Below are positions 43,972-52,375 of a stretch of 64,000 nt of DNA, piece after piece (within the stretch, counting starts at the first letter, position 1; each line of letters begins with the position of its first letter). The position numbers were made by a program, and so were the translations under genes. Origin of the DNA: Betaproteobacteria bacterium. GTDB taxonomy: Bacteria; Pseudomonadota; Gammaproteobacteria; Burkholderiales; JACQAP01. The stretch lies in NCBI GenBank assembly GCA_016194905.1, contig JACQAP010000028.1:62001-126000 (forward strand), given 5' to 3'. The notes beneath the pieces were generated by a model. It was not told the origin of the DNA. It did no database searches and saw only the letters and a list, made by a program, of their open reading frames with translations.

Positions 43972-45147
43972 TCACGGCGTATAGCCGTCGCTCAAGGTTT
44001 GAAGGAAGGCGATTACGTTGTCGATCTCCGCATCGGTGAGCGCGGGCGCATCGCCAAGGCGGCGGTTGTAAGGCACCTCGGCGGTGTTCACATTGCCTAC
44101 GAACTCCGGCGGCAGATCGTCGAACTTCTTCACGGTAAGGTCCGGATTGAGCGGATAGAACTTCTCCGGATTGGTGTCGCGCTGCACGTAAAACGTGAGG
44201 GTATCTTTCAGCGTCTTGAACTTGCCGTTGTGGAAGTAGGCCTTACGATCGGCCACGTTGCGTAAGGAGGGCACTTTGAACACGCCGCATAGATCGGTGC
44301 GGGCGGCGAGGTCGGCGCGTTGACACAGACCAAGGTCGAAGTACGCCGGATCGGCATTGGCAAGAATGTCAGTATTGCGCGGCACCCCAAGGTTGTCGTA
44401 CGTGAAATCGGTAAACAGCGGCATCGACCCGTCGGACCCCCTGGCCGCGGGGTGGCAGCCGGCGCAATTGCCTTTCGTCGGGGCGTTGAACAAGGCAAGG
44501 CCACGCAATTCCTGGTTGGTCAACGCGGCCTTGCCGCGCAGGAACGCGTCGTACTTGCTGGTGAACGCGTTGAATTCCTCGTCTTCCTTCTCATAGCGCT
44601 GAATCGCCAGCGTCATGCGCAGATAGGCACCATCGACATCATTGAAAATGTCAGCACCAAAGGCCGCCTTGAATTCGGTGGCGTAGCTGGCGGCCGCAAG
44701 CTTGGCGACGACGCTTGCCTTGTCGGGATTGGCCATCTCGACCGGATTGAGAAAAGGTTCCGCCGCTTGCTCGGCCAGTGACGCAGCCCTGCCGTCCCAG
44801 AAGAATCCCCCCGTGGGCGTGTCTTCACTGTCGAAGAAGAAAGCAGTGTTGGTGTTGAGATAGCGGATCCCGGGAGTCTTGCGAAATCCTTGCTGATTGC
44901 TTGCGAGCCCGCCAAGTTGGACCGCCAATGCGTTGGCGGGCGAATGCGCATGGTTGGGGTCGTGACAGGTGGCACACGACTGGGCGCCGGAGGCCGACAG
45001 CGACACATCCTTGAAAATTTTTTCTCCGAGCTTGGCTTGAGCGGAAAGCGATGCTTCGCTGGGGGAGGATGAGCCGGAACTGCCGCACGCTGACAGCGCT
45101 ATCGCTCCGATGCTGGCGAGTAGCCATATCAGTGACCTCCCTTTCAT
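43972..45147 (-). CDS. Di-heme cytochrome c peroxidase/MauG-family lipoprotein
   Basis: A 391-residue exported protein with two c-type haem motifs, CATCH (N-terminal part) and CAGCH (centre), in the order typical of bacterial di-haem peroxidases and MauG. Other motifs: FFWDGRAASLAEQAAEPFLNPVEM, FKVPSLRNVADRKAYFHNGKFKTL and TDAEIDNVIAFLQTL. The signal sequence ends in a lipobox (ALSAC), so it is anchored to a membrane. It may reduce peroxide or oxidise a partner protein. The ATG at 45147 is the only in-frame start that gives the full signal; the good SD just downstream serves an out-of-frame ATG. Confidence 0.9.
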   Translation of the reverse strand: MKGRSLIWLLASIGAIALSACGSSGSSSPSEASLSAQAKLGEKIFKDVSLSASGAQSCATCHDPNHAHSPANALAVQLGGLASNQQGFRKTPGIRYLNTNTAFFFDSEDTPTGGFFWDGRAASLAEQAAEPFLNPVEMANPDKASVVAKLAAASYATEFKAAFGADIFNDVDGAYLRMTLAIQRYEKEDEEFNAFTSKYDAFLRGKAALTNQELRGLALFNAPTKGNCAGCHPAARGSDGSMPLFTDFTYDNLGVPRNTDILANADPAYFDLGLCQRADLAARTDLCGVFKVPSLRNVADRKAYFHNGKFKTLKDTLTFYVQRDTNPEKFYPLNPDLTVKKFDDLPPEFVGNVNTAEVPYNRRLGDAPALTDAEIDNVIAFLQTLSDGYTP

Positions 45148-45680
45148 TTTTTTATCGCCTGTTGGCGTGCCAATGCGCCAATTAATAATACGAACTATTC
45201 GTAATACTATCACTATGTTGAGCTAGAGGTAAATAATTTTTTATTAATTTAATTATATAGTTATGAATAAAAGTGGAGAGTTATTACCGGAAATATGCTC
45301 CGTGACAACAACAAATGTCTTAAGTAGACGAAGGGCCTTTGTCGCTGGATCCGAGGTCACCCGGATGACGCGTAAAACCGAGGGCGTTCCTTCGCAATTT
45401 CCATTTGAGGTCGAGAGCTCTGCGCTCAGGAATGGTTGAGCAAGGAATCGAAGGCTCCATCACGACGCCGATGGCATATTGGGCTCAGGGGGGCGCACGG
45501 CCATCGCGGGAAATTCGAAAACAATGTTGCAAAGAAAGCGGTGCGAGTTCTTGCGGCTGCTTTTCATCTGCACGAAACGGTCATACATTTGCCACGGTAT
45601 CTACACAGCTCGGGCATAACGTGCTCGGCGGGTGCCACTGCGCGCCTGCCCAGTTCAACTCGAGTTGAAAGGAGAGACCG
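45148..45680. other. AT-rich divergent regulatory gap
   Basis: About 530 bases between the leftward peroxidase gene and the rightward phosphodiesterase gene. 45175-45290 is markedly AT-rich, unlike the rest of the window, and carries the palindrome at 45189-45203. No convincing gene is seen in the rest. Confidence 0.5.
45189..45203. promoter_or_regulatory. Palindrome TACGAA-CTA-TTCGTA
   Basis: A perfect 6-3-6 inverted repeat in AT-rich DNA, 42-56 bases upstream of the di-haem peroxidase ATG on its coding strand. The position overlaps where its promoter should be, so it is a candidate repressor or activator site. Confidence 0.5.
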
Positions 45681-46973
45681 ATGCACAACACGTTTCGTAC
45701 GCTCGCCGTGACGGCCGTCATCGCCACGGTGCCCGCGTCAGCGGCTAATGCCGATGAAGACAGCCGTTTCTACGGCGGCAAACACAACGAATATTACGAC
45801 GGTCGTGGTTTCTACAGCGATCATGGCAAGCGAATGCAGGACGACGCCATTCAACTTGGCCCGCGGCCCTTCTATCTGATGGAAGGCATGGACGAAGGCG
45901 AGCTCAAAGACCGGTTGATGAAGTGCGAAAACGGTCCGTTCTACCGCACCACTTTTTTGATCGGCCATCGCGGCGCGGCGCTGCAGTTTCCCGAGCATAC
46001 GAAAGAGGCCTACCAGGCCGGGGCGCGCATGGGCGCCGGCATCGTCGAGTGCGACACGACGTTTACGAAGGACGGCGAGCTGGTTTGCCGCCATGCGGAA
46101 TGTGACCTTCACACGACAACCAATATCGTTGCCTCGCCTTTGAATGCCAAATGTAGCGTGCCATGGTCCGGCCCGGGATCGAACCCCAAATGCTGCACCA
46201 GCGACCTGACGCTCTCCGAGTTCAAAACGCTCAAGGGCAAGATGGATGCAAGCAATCCTGCCGCGACGACGGCTGAAGGCTATCTGGGCGGCACGCCGGG
46301 CTGGCGTACGGACCTCTACACCGGACGCGGCACGTTGATGACCCTCAAGGAAAGCATTCGACTCAACGAGAAAAACGGCGTGAAGCACACGCCCGAACTC
46401 AACGAAGGCGACCCTGATCGCATCAAGGCGGTATTCGGCAGCCAGGCGAAATACGCACAGAGAATGATCGACGAGCTGAAGGCGGCGGGCGTCGATCCGA
46501 AAGACATCTGGGCGCAATCGTTCAACAGGGACGATATCCTTTACTGGATTTAGAACGAGCCGAAATTCGGCAAGCAGGCTGTCTATCTCGACAACATCGA
46601 TCCGACCGTCACGCCGGCGATTCCACGCCCTTCACTCGATGAGTTCAAGCAACTGAAGAAAAAGGGCGTGAAGATCATCGCGCCGCTTGCGGTCAATGCA
46701 AACGCAGAAATCGTTGTGTCTCAATACGCGCTGGACATCAAGGGGCTGGGGTTCGATACCATCACCTGGACCTTGGAGCGCGCGGACCTTCGCCGGGGCG
46801 CGGCTTCCGCCGGCTTCTACTACCTGTTCGATTCCGAAGGCAAGGCCGTGAAGAAGGACAGCGACATGTACAAGACGCTGGATGTTCTCGCGCGCCAGGT
46901 CGGCGTCATCGGAATTTTCTCCGATTGGCCTGCGACCGTCACTTACTACGCCAACTGCATGGGCCTGAAGTAA
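45681..46973 (+). pseudogene. Periplasmic glycerophosphodiester phosphodiesterase interrupted by one amber codon
   Basis: The frame encodes a 430-residue exported GDPD: signal peptide (to about residue 25), HRGAALQFPEHT and GIVECDTTFTKDGELVCRHAECDLHTTT (catalytic His/Arg and metal-binding Glu/Asp), then the rest of the barrel. A TAG at 46551-46553 follows DDILYWI. The same frame continues without any other stop through [14 protein letters not shown] to [15 protein letters not shown] and a normal stop. It should hydrolyse glycerophosphodiesters to glycerol-3-phosphate. With the TAG, the product lacks the last third of the barrel and is probably inactive. Good ribosome site (GAAAGGAGAGACCG). 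Confidence 0.85.
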
Positions 46974-47437
46974 TCCCGGCGCGGGCAGCCTCCATCAGGA
47001 GCAGGGGGGGGCTGTACCCGCGGCGGTCGTTGATGATCGGCGCAACATTCCGGCGGGGGTGAGCGCTGACAGGGCATTTATCGGATAGACCGGCAAGGGA
47101 TCGCGCCGCTCAAAGTCCAGGCCGGCCTTCTTGCACCGACCTGACCGTGCGTCCATGCGTGAGCAATCCAGCGGCCTCGCGGGAGTCTGGCTGCTTCGTT
47201 GTATTTCTGCCGAACCTCCAGAGTCGCGACCGTGGCGAGGCAAGCGTTTTCATTGACTCCGGTTCGACGCGAGTGTCGAATATCCGTTGCATGCGCTCAC
47301 AGCCATGCGCCAATTCTTGCAAGCAGGGCCGCAAAGAGCCGATCCATTGAGCCTCCGGCGGAGAATTTGCGCTCCCGCTGTTGCAATTCCGACGACGGTT
47401 TCGTGGCCGCAACCCGGTCCGACCGGACACGCCGATT
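46974..47437. other. Non-coding gap before the pilin promoter
   Basis: About 460 bases. A leftward frame is open at 47110-47487 but its composition and lack of motifs argue against a gene. No strong hairpin follows the phosphodiesterase. The right end runs into the sigma-54 promoter. Confidence 0.4.
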
Positions 47438-47453
47438 TGGCTTGCTATTTGCA
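47438..47453 (+). promoter_or_regulatory. Sigma-54 promoter for the pilin gene
   Basis: TGGCTTGCTATTTGCA matches the sigma-54 pattern TGGCN7TTGCW, with the GG and GC dinucleotides in the required spacing. It lies 85 bases before the pilin GTG, leaving a leader of about 75 bases. Type IV pilin genes are classic sigma-54 targets. Confidence 0.75.
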
Positions 47454-47538
47454 TAAGAAGTTCACCGTGTGTACATTGCTGTGCCATCGCAATGCCATGG
47501 GTTCTATTTGGATTTCTATCGAACGAATGGAGATATCA

Positions 47539-48084
47539 GTGAAAAACAGCAAGGGTTTTACCCTGATCGAACTCGTAGTGGTCATTTCCATTGTCGGCAT
47601 CCTCGCGGCGGTGGCACTGCCGCGATTCGTCAGCATGCAAACCGATGCGCGGATTGCCAAGCTGAACGCGGTTCGTGGCGCCGTGGGCGCCTCTGCGGCA
47701 CTCGTACACGCCGTCTTTCTGGCGCGTAACGGCGTTGCCGATGCAGCGGCTTGCCCCGCTGGTGGCGGTACCGCAACGAATACGACGAACATTTGTACGG
47801 AAGGCGGCCTTGTGGCCCTCGTCAACGGCTATCCCCAGGCACTCGCCGCGGGCGCCGGTGCTGGAATTATCTCCGCCGCGGGTTTAACCTCGGTGTTCAA
47901 TCCGACTGCGGCTCAGTTCACAGCCGAAGGCTTCGGCCAGGCGGGCGGCGGGGCAGCTGCCGGGTCAGCCCTGGACATCCAGGTAGTCGGCAATACCCCG
48001 GCGACATGTTTCTTCACCTATACAGCCCCCGCCGCGGCCGGAGCGGCGCCGGTAATCAGTGCCCCGGTCACCACCGGCTGCTGA
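47539..48084 (+). CDS. Type IV pilin, MSHA-like
   Basis: A 181-residue prepilin. The GTG at 47539, with GGAGA upstream, gives a six-residue leader (VKNSKG) cut before Phe by prepilin peptidase. The mature N-terminus FTLIELVVVISIVGILAAVALPRF carries the essential Glu5. The globular part is Gly/Ala-rich with four Cys that could form two disulphides, the last one at the C-terminus. The alpha-helix continuation (MQTDARIAKLNAVRGAVGASAALVH) is MSHA-pilin-like. No assembly genes are nearby, so it must use machinery encoded elsewhere. The sigma-54 box upstream and a strong terminator downstream make it a single-gene unit. Confidence 0.9.
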   Translation: MKNSKGFTLIELVVVISIVGILAAVALPRFVSMQTDARIAKLNAVRGAVGASAALVHAVFLARNGVADAAACPAGGGTATNTTNICTEGGLVALVNGYPQALAAGAGAGIISAAGLTSVFNPTAAQFTAEGFGQAGGGAAAGSALDIQVVGNTPATCFFTYTAPAAAGAAPVISAPVTTGC

Positions 48085-48114
48085 TCGGCGGAAAGCGAAC
48101 AGTCTTCCGTAAGT

Positions 48115-48146
48115 AAAACCGGCGCCCTCGGGCGCCGTTTTGTTTT
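48115..48146 (+). terminator. Rho-independent terminator after the pilin gene
   Basis: Stem CGGCGCCC / GGGCGCCG with a 2-nt centre (TC), preceded by AAAAC and followed by TTTTGTTTT. The A-run makes it usable in both directions, so it also suits the convergent gene at 48172. Confidence 0.9.
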
Positions 48147-48171
48147 GGAACGCAGAGCGCATATCAACAGA

Positions 48172-49980
48172 TCAGTTTGCGCGGCGGTCCTGCCGCAAAT
48201 CCGCGGCACGCGTGTCAGCGCCGACGCGCGTTGCGTTAGCGCGGTCTTCGTCGTTCGCATTGCGGAACCGGAACCACCCGACATTCATTTCCTCCCAGGT
48301 CTGATCTCCCCAACGCACGACCTTGTCCGGATCGGGATTGGCGGGATTCTGCGCGGAATTGTCCCAGGTCATGTCCATCACGACGCGAGTGCCGGCGGGC
48401 ATCAGTTTCGGTGGATTCAATACGTATAACGGCTGCCAGTTGAAATCGTATTTCGGCACCGACAGCAGAATCTCTTCGCGGCCGTCCGGATAGTGCGCCG
48501 TGAATTTTGCGGCCCGCCCACGCAAGTGCGCATGCGGCAGCAGGCTGTAGAGCATGACGTCCCGGTCGAAGACGTGATCGAGCGATTCCGAATACGATTT
48601 CGTGTTGGCCGGAATCGCAAGCGATGCGTTATAGATGATGTCCATCTGCATCGAATGTTTCGGCGGCTCGTCGTAAAAATACAAACCCAATCGGGTCACA
48701 TCGGCAATCGCTTTGCCGTTCGGCGTGTAGTGCATCTGGAATCGGAAACTTGCTTCCTTGCGCAGCAATATCCCGGTGTCGGTCGGATAGGGTATCGCGT
48801 TCTTGCCCGGCGCATAGCCACCCAGTTCGCCCATCTGGCCACGGATCGCACGCCGTTCGCCGTTGCCGGGATCATCAATGCCGGCCAGCACGTGATGAAC
48901 GATCGCACGGTTGCCCGGAATGATTTCAATCGCTCGAATCCAGACGTCGCGTCCCAGTGGATTGGCGGCGTGCGGATACTGGTAGCTGATCACACCTGTG
49001 GCCGGTACTTGGTAGGCGGGGACTTCGACGATCAAATCGGGTTTGCCCAATGTCCATTCGGACCAGGATTTATCCAGCGTCGCAAGCGGGTCGGGCCCCT
49101 TGCCGCGCGGCGCGCCAGCCTCGATCCAGTGAACCAGATCCCTGGCGTCTTCGTTCGTCATCGAGCGATCTCCGACGAAACTGCCGTAGTGCGGATCGGC
49201 ATGCCACGGCGGCATGCGTTTGGTGCGAACGACCTCGCGGATCATCGGCGCGAACCCGTGCACGATGTCGTAGCCCGTCATCGCCCAGGGGCCGACCCCG
49301 CCTTCGCGATGGCAGGCGACGCACTTGTCGACGAGCAGCGGCGCGATCCGCTCGATATAGGAAATCCGTGCGTGCGCGTCATGGCGCTCGCGCTCCGGAA
49401 GATTGACGAGGCAGCCCAGCGCTTCTGCCTTCGCGACCGCAACCGGCTTTCCGGCAAGCGTGGCGTCCAGCGCATCCGTTAAATATTGCTTCTTCGCAGC
49501 CGGCTTTTGCGTGCCATACGAGAGGCGATCGTCGATCGGTCCGCGATAAACCAGTTGCCAGTTTTTCGGATCGACGACGAATACGTCGGCCGTGCGATCC
49601 ACACCCAGCGCTTCGCCGATGAGCTGCGTCTCGTCGATGAGGATCGGCAAGTCATTGTTGAAATCGGCCGACTCCCTGGCAACGGCGTTACGATTGTCCT
49701 GCAGGTTGGAATCGATCAAAAGAATTTCCACGCCCTTTGCCTTGTACTCATCGCGGATTTCCTTGAGCCGCGGCAAGCTCTTCTGCACGATGCCGCAGCC
49801 GTTGCCATAGGTCATCAATACCACGGCCTTGGCATCGGACAAGTAATACAGTTCGTGCGATGCCCCTGTCTGGTCAAGCAGACGGAAGTTGTCGACGCGA
49901 TCGCCCGGGTTGAGTGCCAAAGTGGAGCCGGCGAAGAAGAAACCTGCGAGCACTGCCAAGAGACGAAGTACGGCTTTCAT
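48172..49980 (-). CDS. Exported redoxin - cytochrome c - copper monooxygenase fusion
   Basis: A 602-residue exported protein with three parts. Residues about 1-22 are a signal peptide. About 25-180 is a TlpA/AhpC-like redoxin domain with a single Cys in GNGCGIVQK rather than CxxC. About 200-290 has one c-type haem motif (CVACH) and MPPWHADP. The C-terminal 300 residues resemble the copper type II, ascorbate-dependent monooxygenase fold, with possible copper ligands in IVHHVLAG, FRFQMHYTPNG and LPHAHLRG. It may oxidise a substrate using electrons fed through the haem, which is inference. GGGAGGTCGC precedes the ATG at 49980. Confidence 0.8.
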   Translation of the reverse strand: MKAVLRLLAVLAGFFFAGSTLALNPGDRVDNFRLLDQTGASHELYYLSDAKAVVLMTYGNGCGIVQKSLPRLKEIRDEYKAKGVEILLIDSNLQDNRNAVARESADFNNDLPILIDETQLIGEALGVDRTADVFVVDPKNWQLVYRGPIDDRLSYGTQKPAAKKQYLTDALDATLAGKPVAVAKAEALGCLVNLPERERHDAHARISYIERIAPLLVDKCVACHREGGVGPWAMTGYDIVHGFAPMIREVVRTKRMPPWHADPHYGSFVGDRSMTNEDARDLVHWIEAGAPRGKGPDPLATLDKSWSEWTLGKPDLIVEVPAYQVPATGVISYQYPHAANPLGRDVWIRAIEIIPGNRAIVHHVLAGIDDPGNGERRAIRGQMGELGGYAPGKNAIPYPTDTGILLRKEASFRFQMHYTPNGKAIADVTRLGLYFYDEPPKHSMQMDIIYNASLAIPANTKSYSESLDHVFDRDVMLYSLLPHAHLRGRAAKFTAHYPDGREEILLSVPKYDFNWQPLYVLNPPKLMPAGTRVVMDMTWDNSAQNPANPDPDKVVRWGDQTWEEMNVGWFRFRNANDEDRANATRVGADTRAADLRQDRRAN

Positions 49981-50066
49981 GCGACCTCCCGCGACCACGA
50001 TCACGCTGGAAAAACCATCTTACGCGCAACGGGGCACCGTCCTATGCGACCCGGAGAGCGTTCTGT

Positions 50067-50504
50067 CTACTGCTGCGGTGGCGTCGGAACGTGGATTGCC
50101 AGGCCGCGCCCGGTCTTGTTGTCGCTCGCCGTGAAAATGCCGGTGCCGACCGACAGCCCGCCGCCGATCCCAACCCCCGTGCCTATGCCGGTGCTGATCC
50201 CGCCGCCGGACTCGGTACCCGTACTTTGCAGGAGCACGCCGTTCGCGCCCAGCGAAGCCGCCTCCTTCCTGAGCCTCTCCATGACCGCGTCCATTTTCTT
50301 CTGATCGCCGAACGAGAACGACAATCGACTCGTGGCGTCGACGACCGCGATTTCCTCGTAACCCGGCGGAGCGGTCGAATAGACTTTGACCTGTGATGGA
50401 TCGATCGGTGTGCGGGTTTTGCCGGTGATGACGTGCGATGCAGTGGCGCATGCGGCGAGCAGGAAAACGGAAAACACAAGCGCGGATAAACGGGCCGGTA
50501 TCAT
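50067..50504 (-). CDS. Small outer-membrane-type lipoprotein
   Basis: A 145-residue lipoprotein: signal peptide with lipobox LLAAC, then a domain with YEEIAVVDATSRLSFSFGDQKKMDAVMERLRKEAASLGANGVLL, the layout of small envelope lipoproteins that bind or sense at the outer membrane. It is followed by a Gly/Thr-rich low-complexity stretch (STGIGTGVGIGGGLSVGTG). Function unknown. The ATG at 50504 has GGGAG upstream; the extra five codons of the longer frame are not needed. Confidence 0.75.
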   Translation of the reverse strand: MIPARLSALVFSVFLLAACATASHVITGKTRTPIDPSQVKVYSTAPPGYEEIAVVDATSRLSFSFGDQKKMDAVMERLRKEAASLGANGVLLQSTGTESGGGISTGIGTGVGIGGGLSVGTGIFTASDNKTGRGLAIHVPTPPQQ

Positions 50505-50528
50505 ACGAAACTCCCGCAACGCAAAAAG

Positions 50529-50557
50529 AAAAAGCCCGGGAAACCGGGCTTTTTTCA
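50529..50557 (-). terminator. Terminator after the cold-shock gene
   Basis: Stem AAAGCCCGG / CCGGGCTTT around a short GAA-type loop, with A-runs and T-runs on opposite sides. It separates the cold-shock gene from the lipoprotein gene on the same strand. Confidence 0.85.
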
Positions 50558-50608
50558 GTCCTGAATACCCCCCGAGGCGGGTATTGAAAGACTACTGCTC
50601 CACACGGA

Positions 50609-50812
50609 TTACGCCGGTCGGATATTCGACGCCTGGTCGCCCTTGGGCCCCGTGGTCTTGTCGAAACTGACCTTCTGGCCTTCCTTGAGGGACTTGAAGC
50701 CGGCGTCCTGGATCGCGGAGAAATGGGCAAAAAGATCCTTGCCGCCGTCATCCGGCGTAATGAATCCGAAGCCTTTTGCGTCGTTGAACCACTTAACGGT
50801 ACCTGTAGCCAT
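50609..50812 (-). CDS. cspA: Cold-shock protein, CspA family
   Basis: A 67-residue single cold-shock domain and RNA chaperone. RNP1 is KGFGFI, RNP2 is LFAHFSAI, and the start [17 protein letters not shown] is canonical. AGGAAG lies upstream. An unusually long open leader (over 100 bases to the next gene) is consistent with the structured 5'UTR seen in many csp genes, but I did not find a convincing cold-box. Which paralogue it represents cannot be told. Confidence 0.95.
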   Translation of the reverse strand: MATGTVKWFNDAKGFGFITPDDGGKDLFAHFSAIQDAGFKSLKEGQKVSFDKTTGPKGDQASNIRPA

Positions 50813-51204
50813 GTCTTTGTCTTCCTGAAATAGTTTAAGAGTGTGGGCGCTGCCCGATTGCGGGATCTTGAAGAGAAGAGGAAAAAAGGCCTGAGAAGTA
50901 CCCGTTGAACGGTCATATCCGACTGATTGATCACTGCTCCCGTATCCTGCGACTCCCTTTATACGACTACATTTCGATGCCGTCAAAGGGTACCTCTGCC
51001 CTCTCGTTTCCCGAACCAACCGGGATCGCCCCGTTGCGACGCGCGATGGGCATCAGATACTCGAGGAAAACCAGACAATCTGAATATTTCACCTCAAGCG
51101 AAGGGCTGGAGGCAACGGACCGACCCCGCCCCGGGCCGACTGGAACTAGAATCGCAACGTACGCGGAATCGATTCGACAAACGTTCGATCACCACGGGGG
51201 ACTT
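50813..51204. other. Divergent promoter region (cspA leader and TRAP gene promoter)
   Basis: About 390 bases between leftward cspA and rightward TRAP binding-protein genes. The cspA-proximal part is probably a long 5'UTR. Open frames crossing it are extensions without ribosome sites. Confidence 0.4.
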
Positions 51205-52299
51205 ATGGAGCGCAGATCGTTTCTCGGGAAGGCGGCCGCAGGCGTGGCTGCAAGCGTTGTTGCTGCACCGGTCATTGCCCAGTCGCAACCGACCATTCAG
51301 TGGCGGCTGGCGGCGAGTTGGCCGAAGAGCCTCGACACCTTGTTCGGCGGCGCCGAATTGGTCGCGAGACGTGTTGCCGAAATCACCGACGGCAAGTTCC
51401 AGATCCGCACCTTCGCTGCAGGCGAGATCGTGCCGGCGCTGCAGGTGCTCGATGCCGTCCAGGCCGGTACAGTGGAAATGGGCCATACGGCGACGTACTA
51501 CTATTTCGGCAAGGATCCGACGTTCGCCCTCGCCTGCTCCGTCCCGTTCGGTCCCAACTCGCGCCAGGCGAATGCATGGTGGCATTTTGGCGGCGGTGCC
51601 GAAGCCATGGCACCGTTGTTCAGGGAGTACGGCTGCATTGCGATCCCGGCCGGCAATACCGGCTGCCAGATGGGCGGCTGGTTCCGCAAGGAAGTCAATT
51701 CCGTCGAGGATCTCAAGGGGCTGAAGTTCCGCATCGGCGGCATGGCCGGGCTGGTGCTGGCAAAGCTCGGCGCGGTGCCGCAGATGATCGGCGGGCCGGA
51801 CATCTATCCCGCGCTCGAGAAAGGCACCATCGACGGCGCGGAGTGGGTCGGGCCTTACGACGACGAGAAGCTGGGCTTCAACAAGGTAGCGAAGTACTAC
51901 TACTACCCCGGATGGTGGGAAGGAGGGCCGATATTGATGGCGCTCGTCAACGAGAAGAAATGGAACGAACTGCCGAAGTCCTACCAGGCCGCGCTGACTG
52001 CGGCTTGCGGCGAAGCCAATGTCTGGATGCCGGCCAAATACGACGCGCAAAATCCGCCGGCGCTGCGCCGCCTGGTGGCCAGCGGAACGAAGTTGCGGCC
52101 TTTCCCGAAATCGGTGATGGAAGCGTCCGAGAAAGCGGCCTACGAGTTGTACGAGGAGTTGAAGGCGAAGAGCGAACACTGGAAGCGCATCTATCCCGGG
52201 TGGAAGAAATTTCGCGACGAGCAGTTTCTCTGGTTCCGCGTCGCCGAATCCACTTACGACAACTACGCGTTCTTCTCGAAGCTCGGCGAAGGGAAATAA
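51205..52299 (+). CDS. dctP: TRAP transporter substrate-binding protein, TakP-like
   Basis: A 364-residue binding protein with a twin-arginine signal (MERRSFLGKAAAG, cleavage after VIAQ), unusual since most DctP proteins use Sec. The sequence fits the alpha-keto-acid-binding TakP group: RLAASWPKSLDTLFGGAELVARRV, WWHFGGGAEAMAPLF, LKGLKFRIGGMAGLVLAKLGA and the conserved YYYPGWWEGGPILMALVN. It probably binds a 2-oxo or related carboxylic acid as a dimer. The ATG at 51205 follows GGGGGA. It faces its permease genes (52376-54516) convergently rather than leading them. Confidence 0.9.
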   Translation: MERRSFLGKAAAGVAASVVAAPVIAQSQPTIQWRLAASWPKSLDTLFGGAELVARRVAEITDGKFQIRTFAAGEIVPALQVLDAVQAGTVEMGHTATYYYFGKDPTFALACSVPFGPNSRQANAWWHFGGGAEAMAPLFREYGCIAIPAGNTGCQMGGWFRKEVNSVEDLKGLKFRIGGMAGLVLAKLGAVPQMIGGPDIYPALEKGTIDGAEWVGPYDDEKLGFNKVAKYYYYPGWWEGGPILMALVNEKKWNELPKSYQAALTAACGEANVWMPAKYDAQNPPALRRLVASGTKLRPFPKSVMEASEKAAYELYEELKAKSEHWKRIYPGWKKFRDEQFLWFRVAESTYDNYAFFSKLGEGK

Positions 52300-52330
52300 G
52301 CCGGCATCGATTCGCGATCCATCGAATCGC

Positions 52331-52353
52331 AAACCCCGTCGGCGGCGGGGTTT
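52331..52353. terminator. Hairpin between convergent TRAP genes
   Basis: AAACCCCG / CGGGGTTT, 8 bp with a 7-nt loop, between the stops of the binding-protein and large-permease genes. The T-tail is poor on both sides, so termination may be weak. Confidence 0.55.
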
Positions 52354-52375
52354 GTGTCTGTGAAAGTTGAATCGA

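Noticed and set aside
46551-46553. Programmed amber decoding (pyrrolysine-type)
   Set aside because: No pyl genes are visible, the host appears to be a betaproteobacterium, and the site is not a methylamine methyltransferase. A nonsense mutation or sequence error is more likely.
47110-47487. 125-codon minus-strand ORF
   Set aside because: Composition is atypical (many Arg, Ser, Gln), there are no motifs, and it overlaps the pilin sigma-54 promoter. Considered chance.
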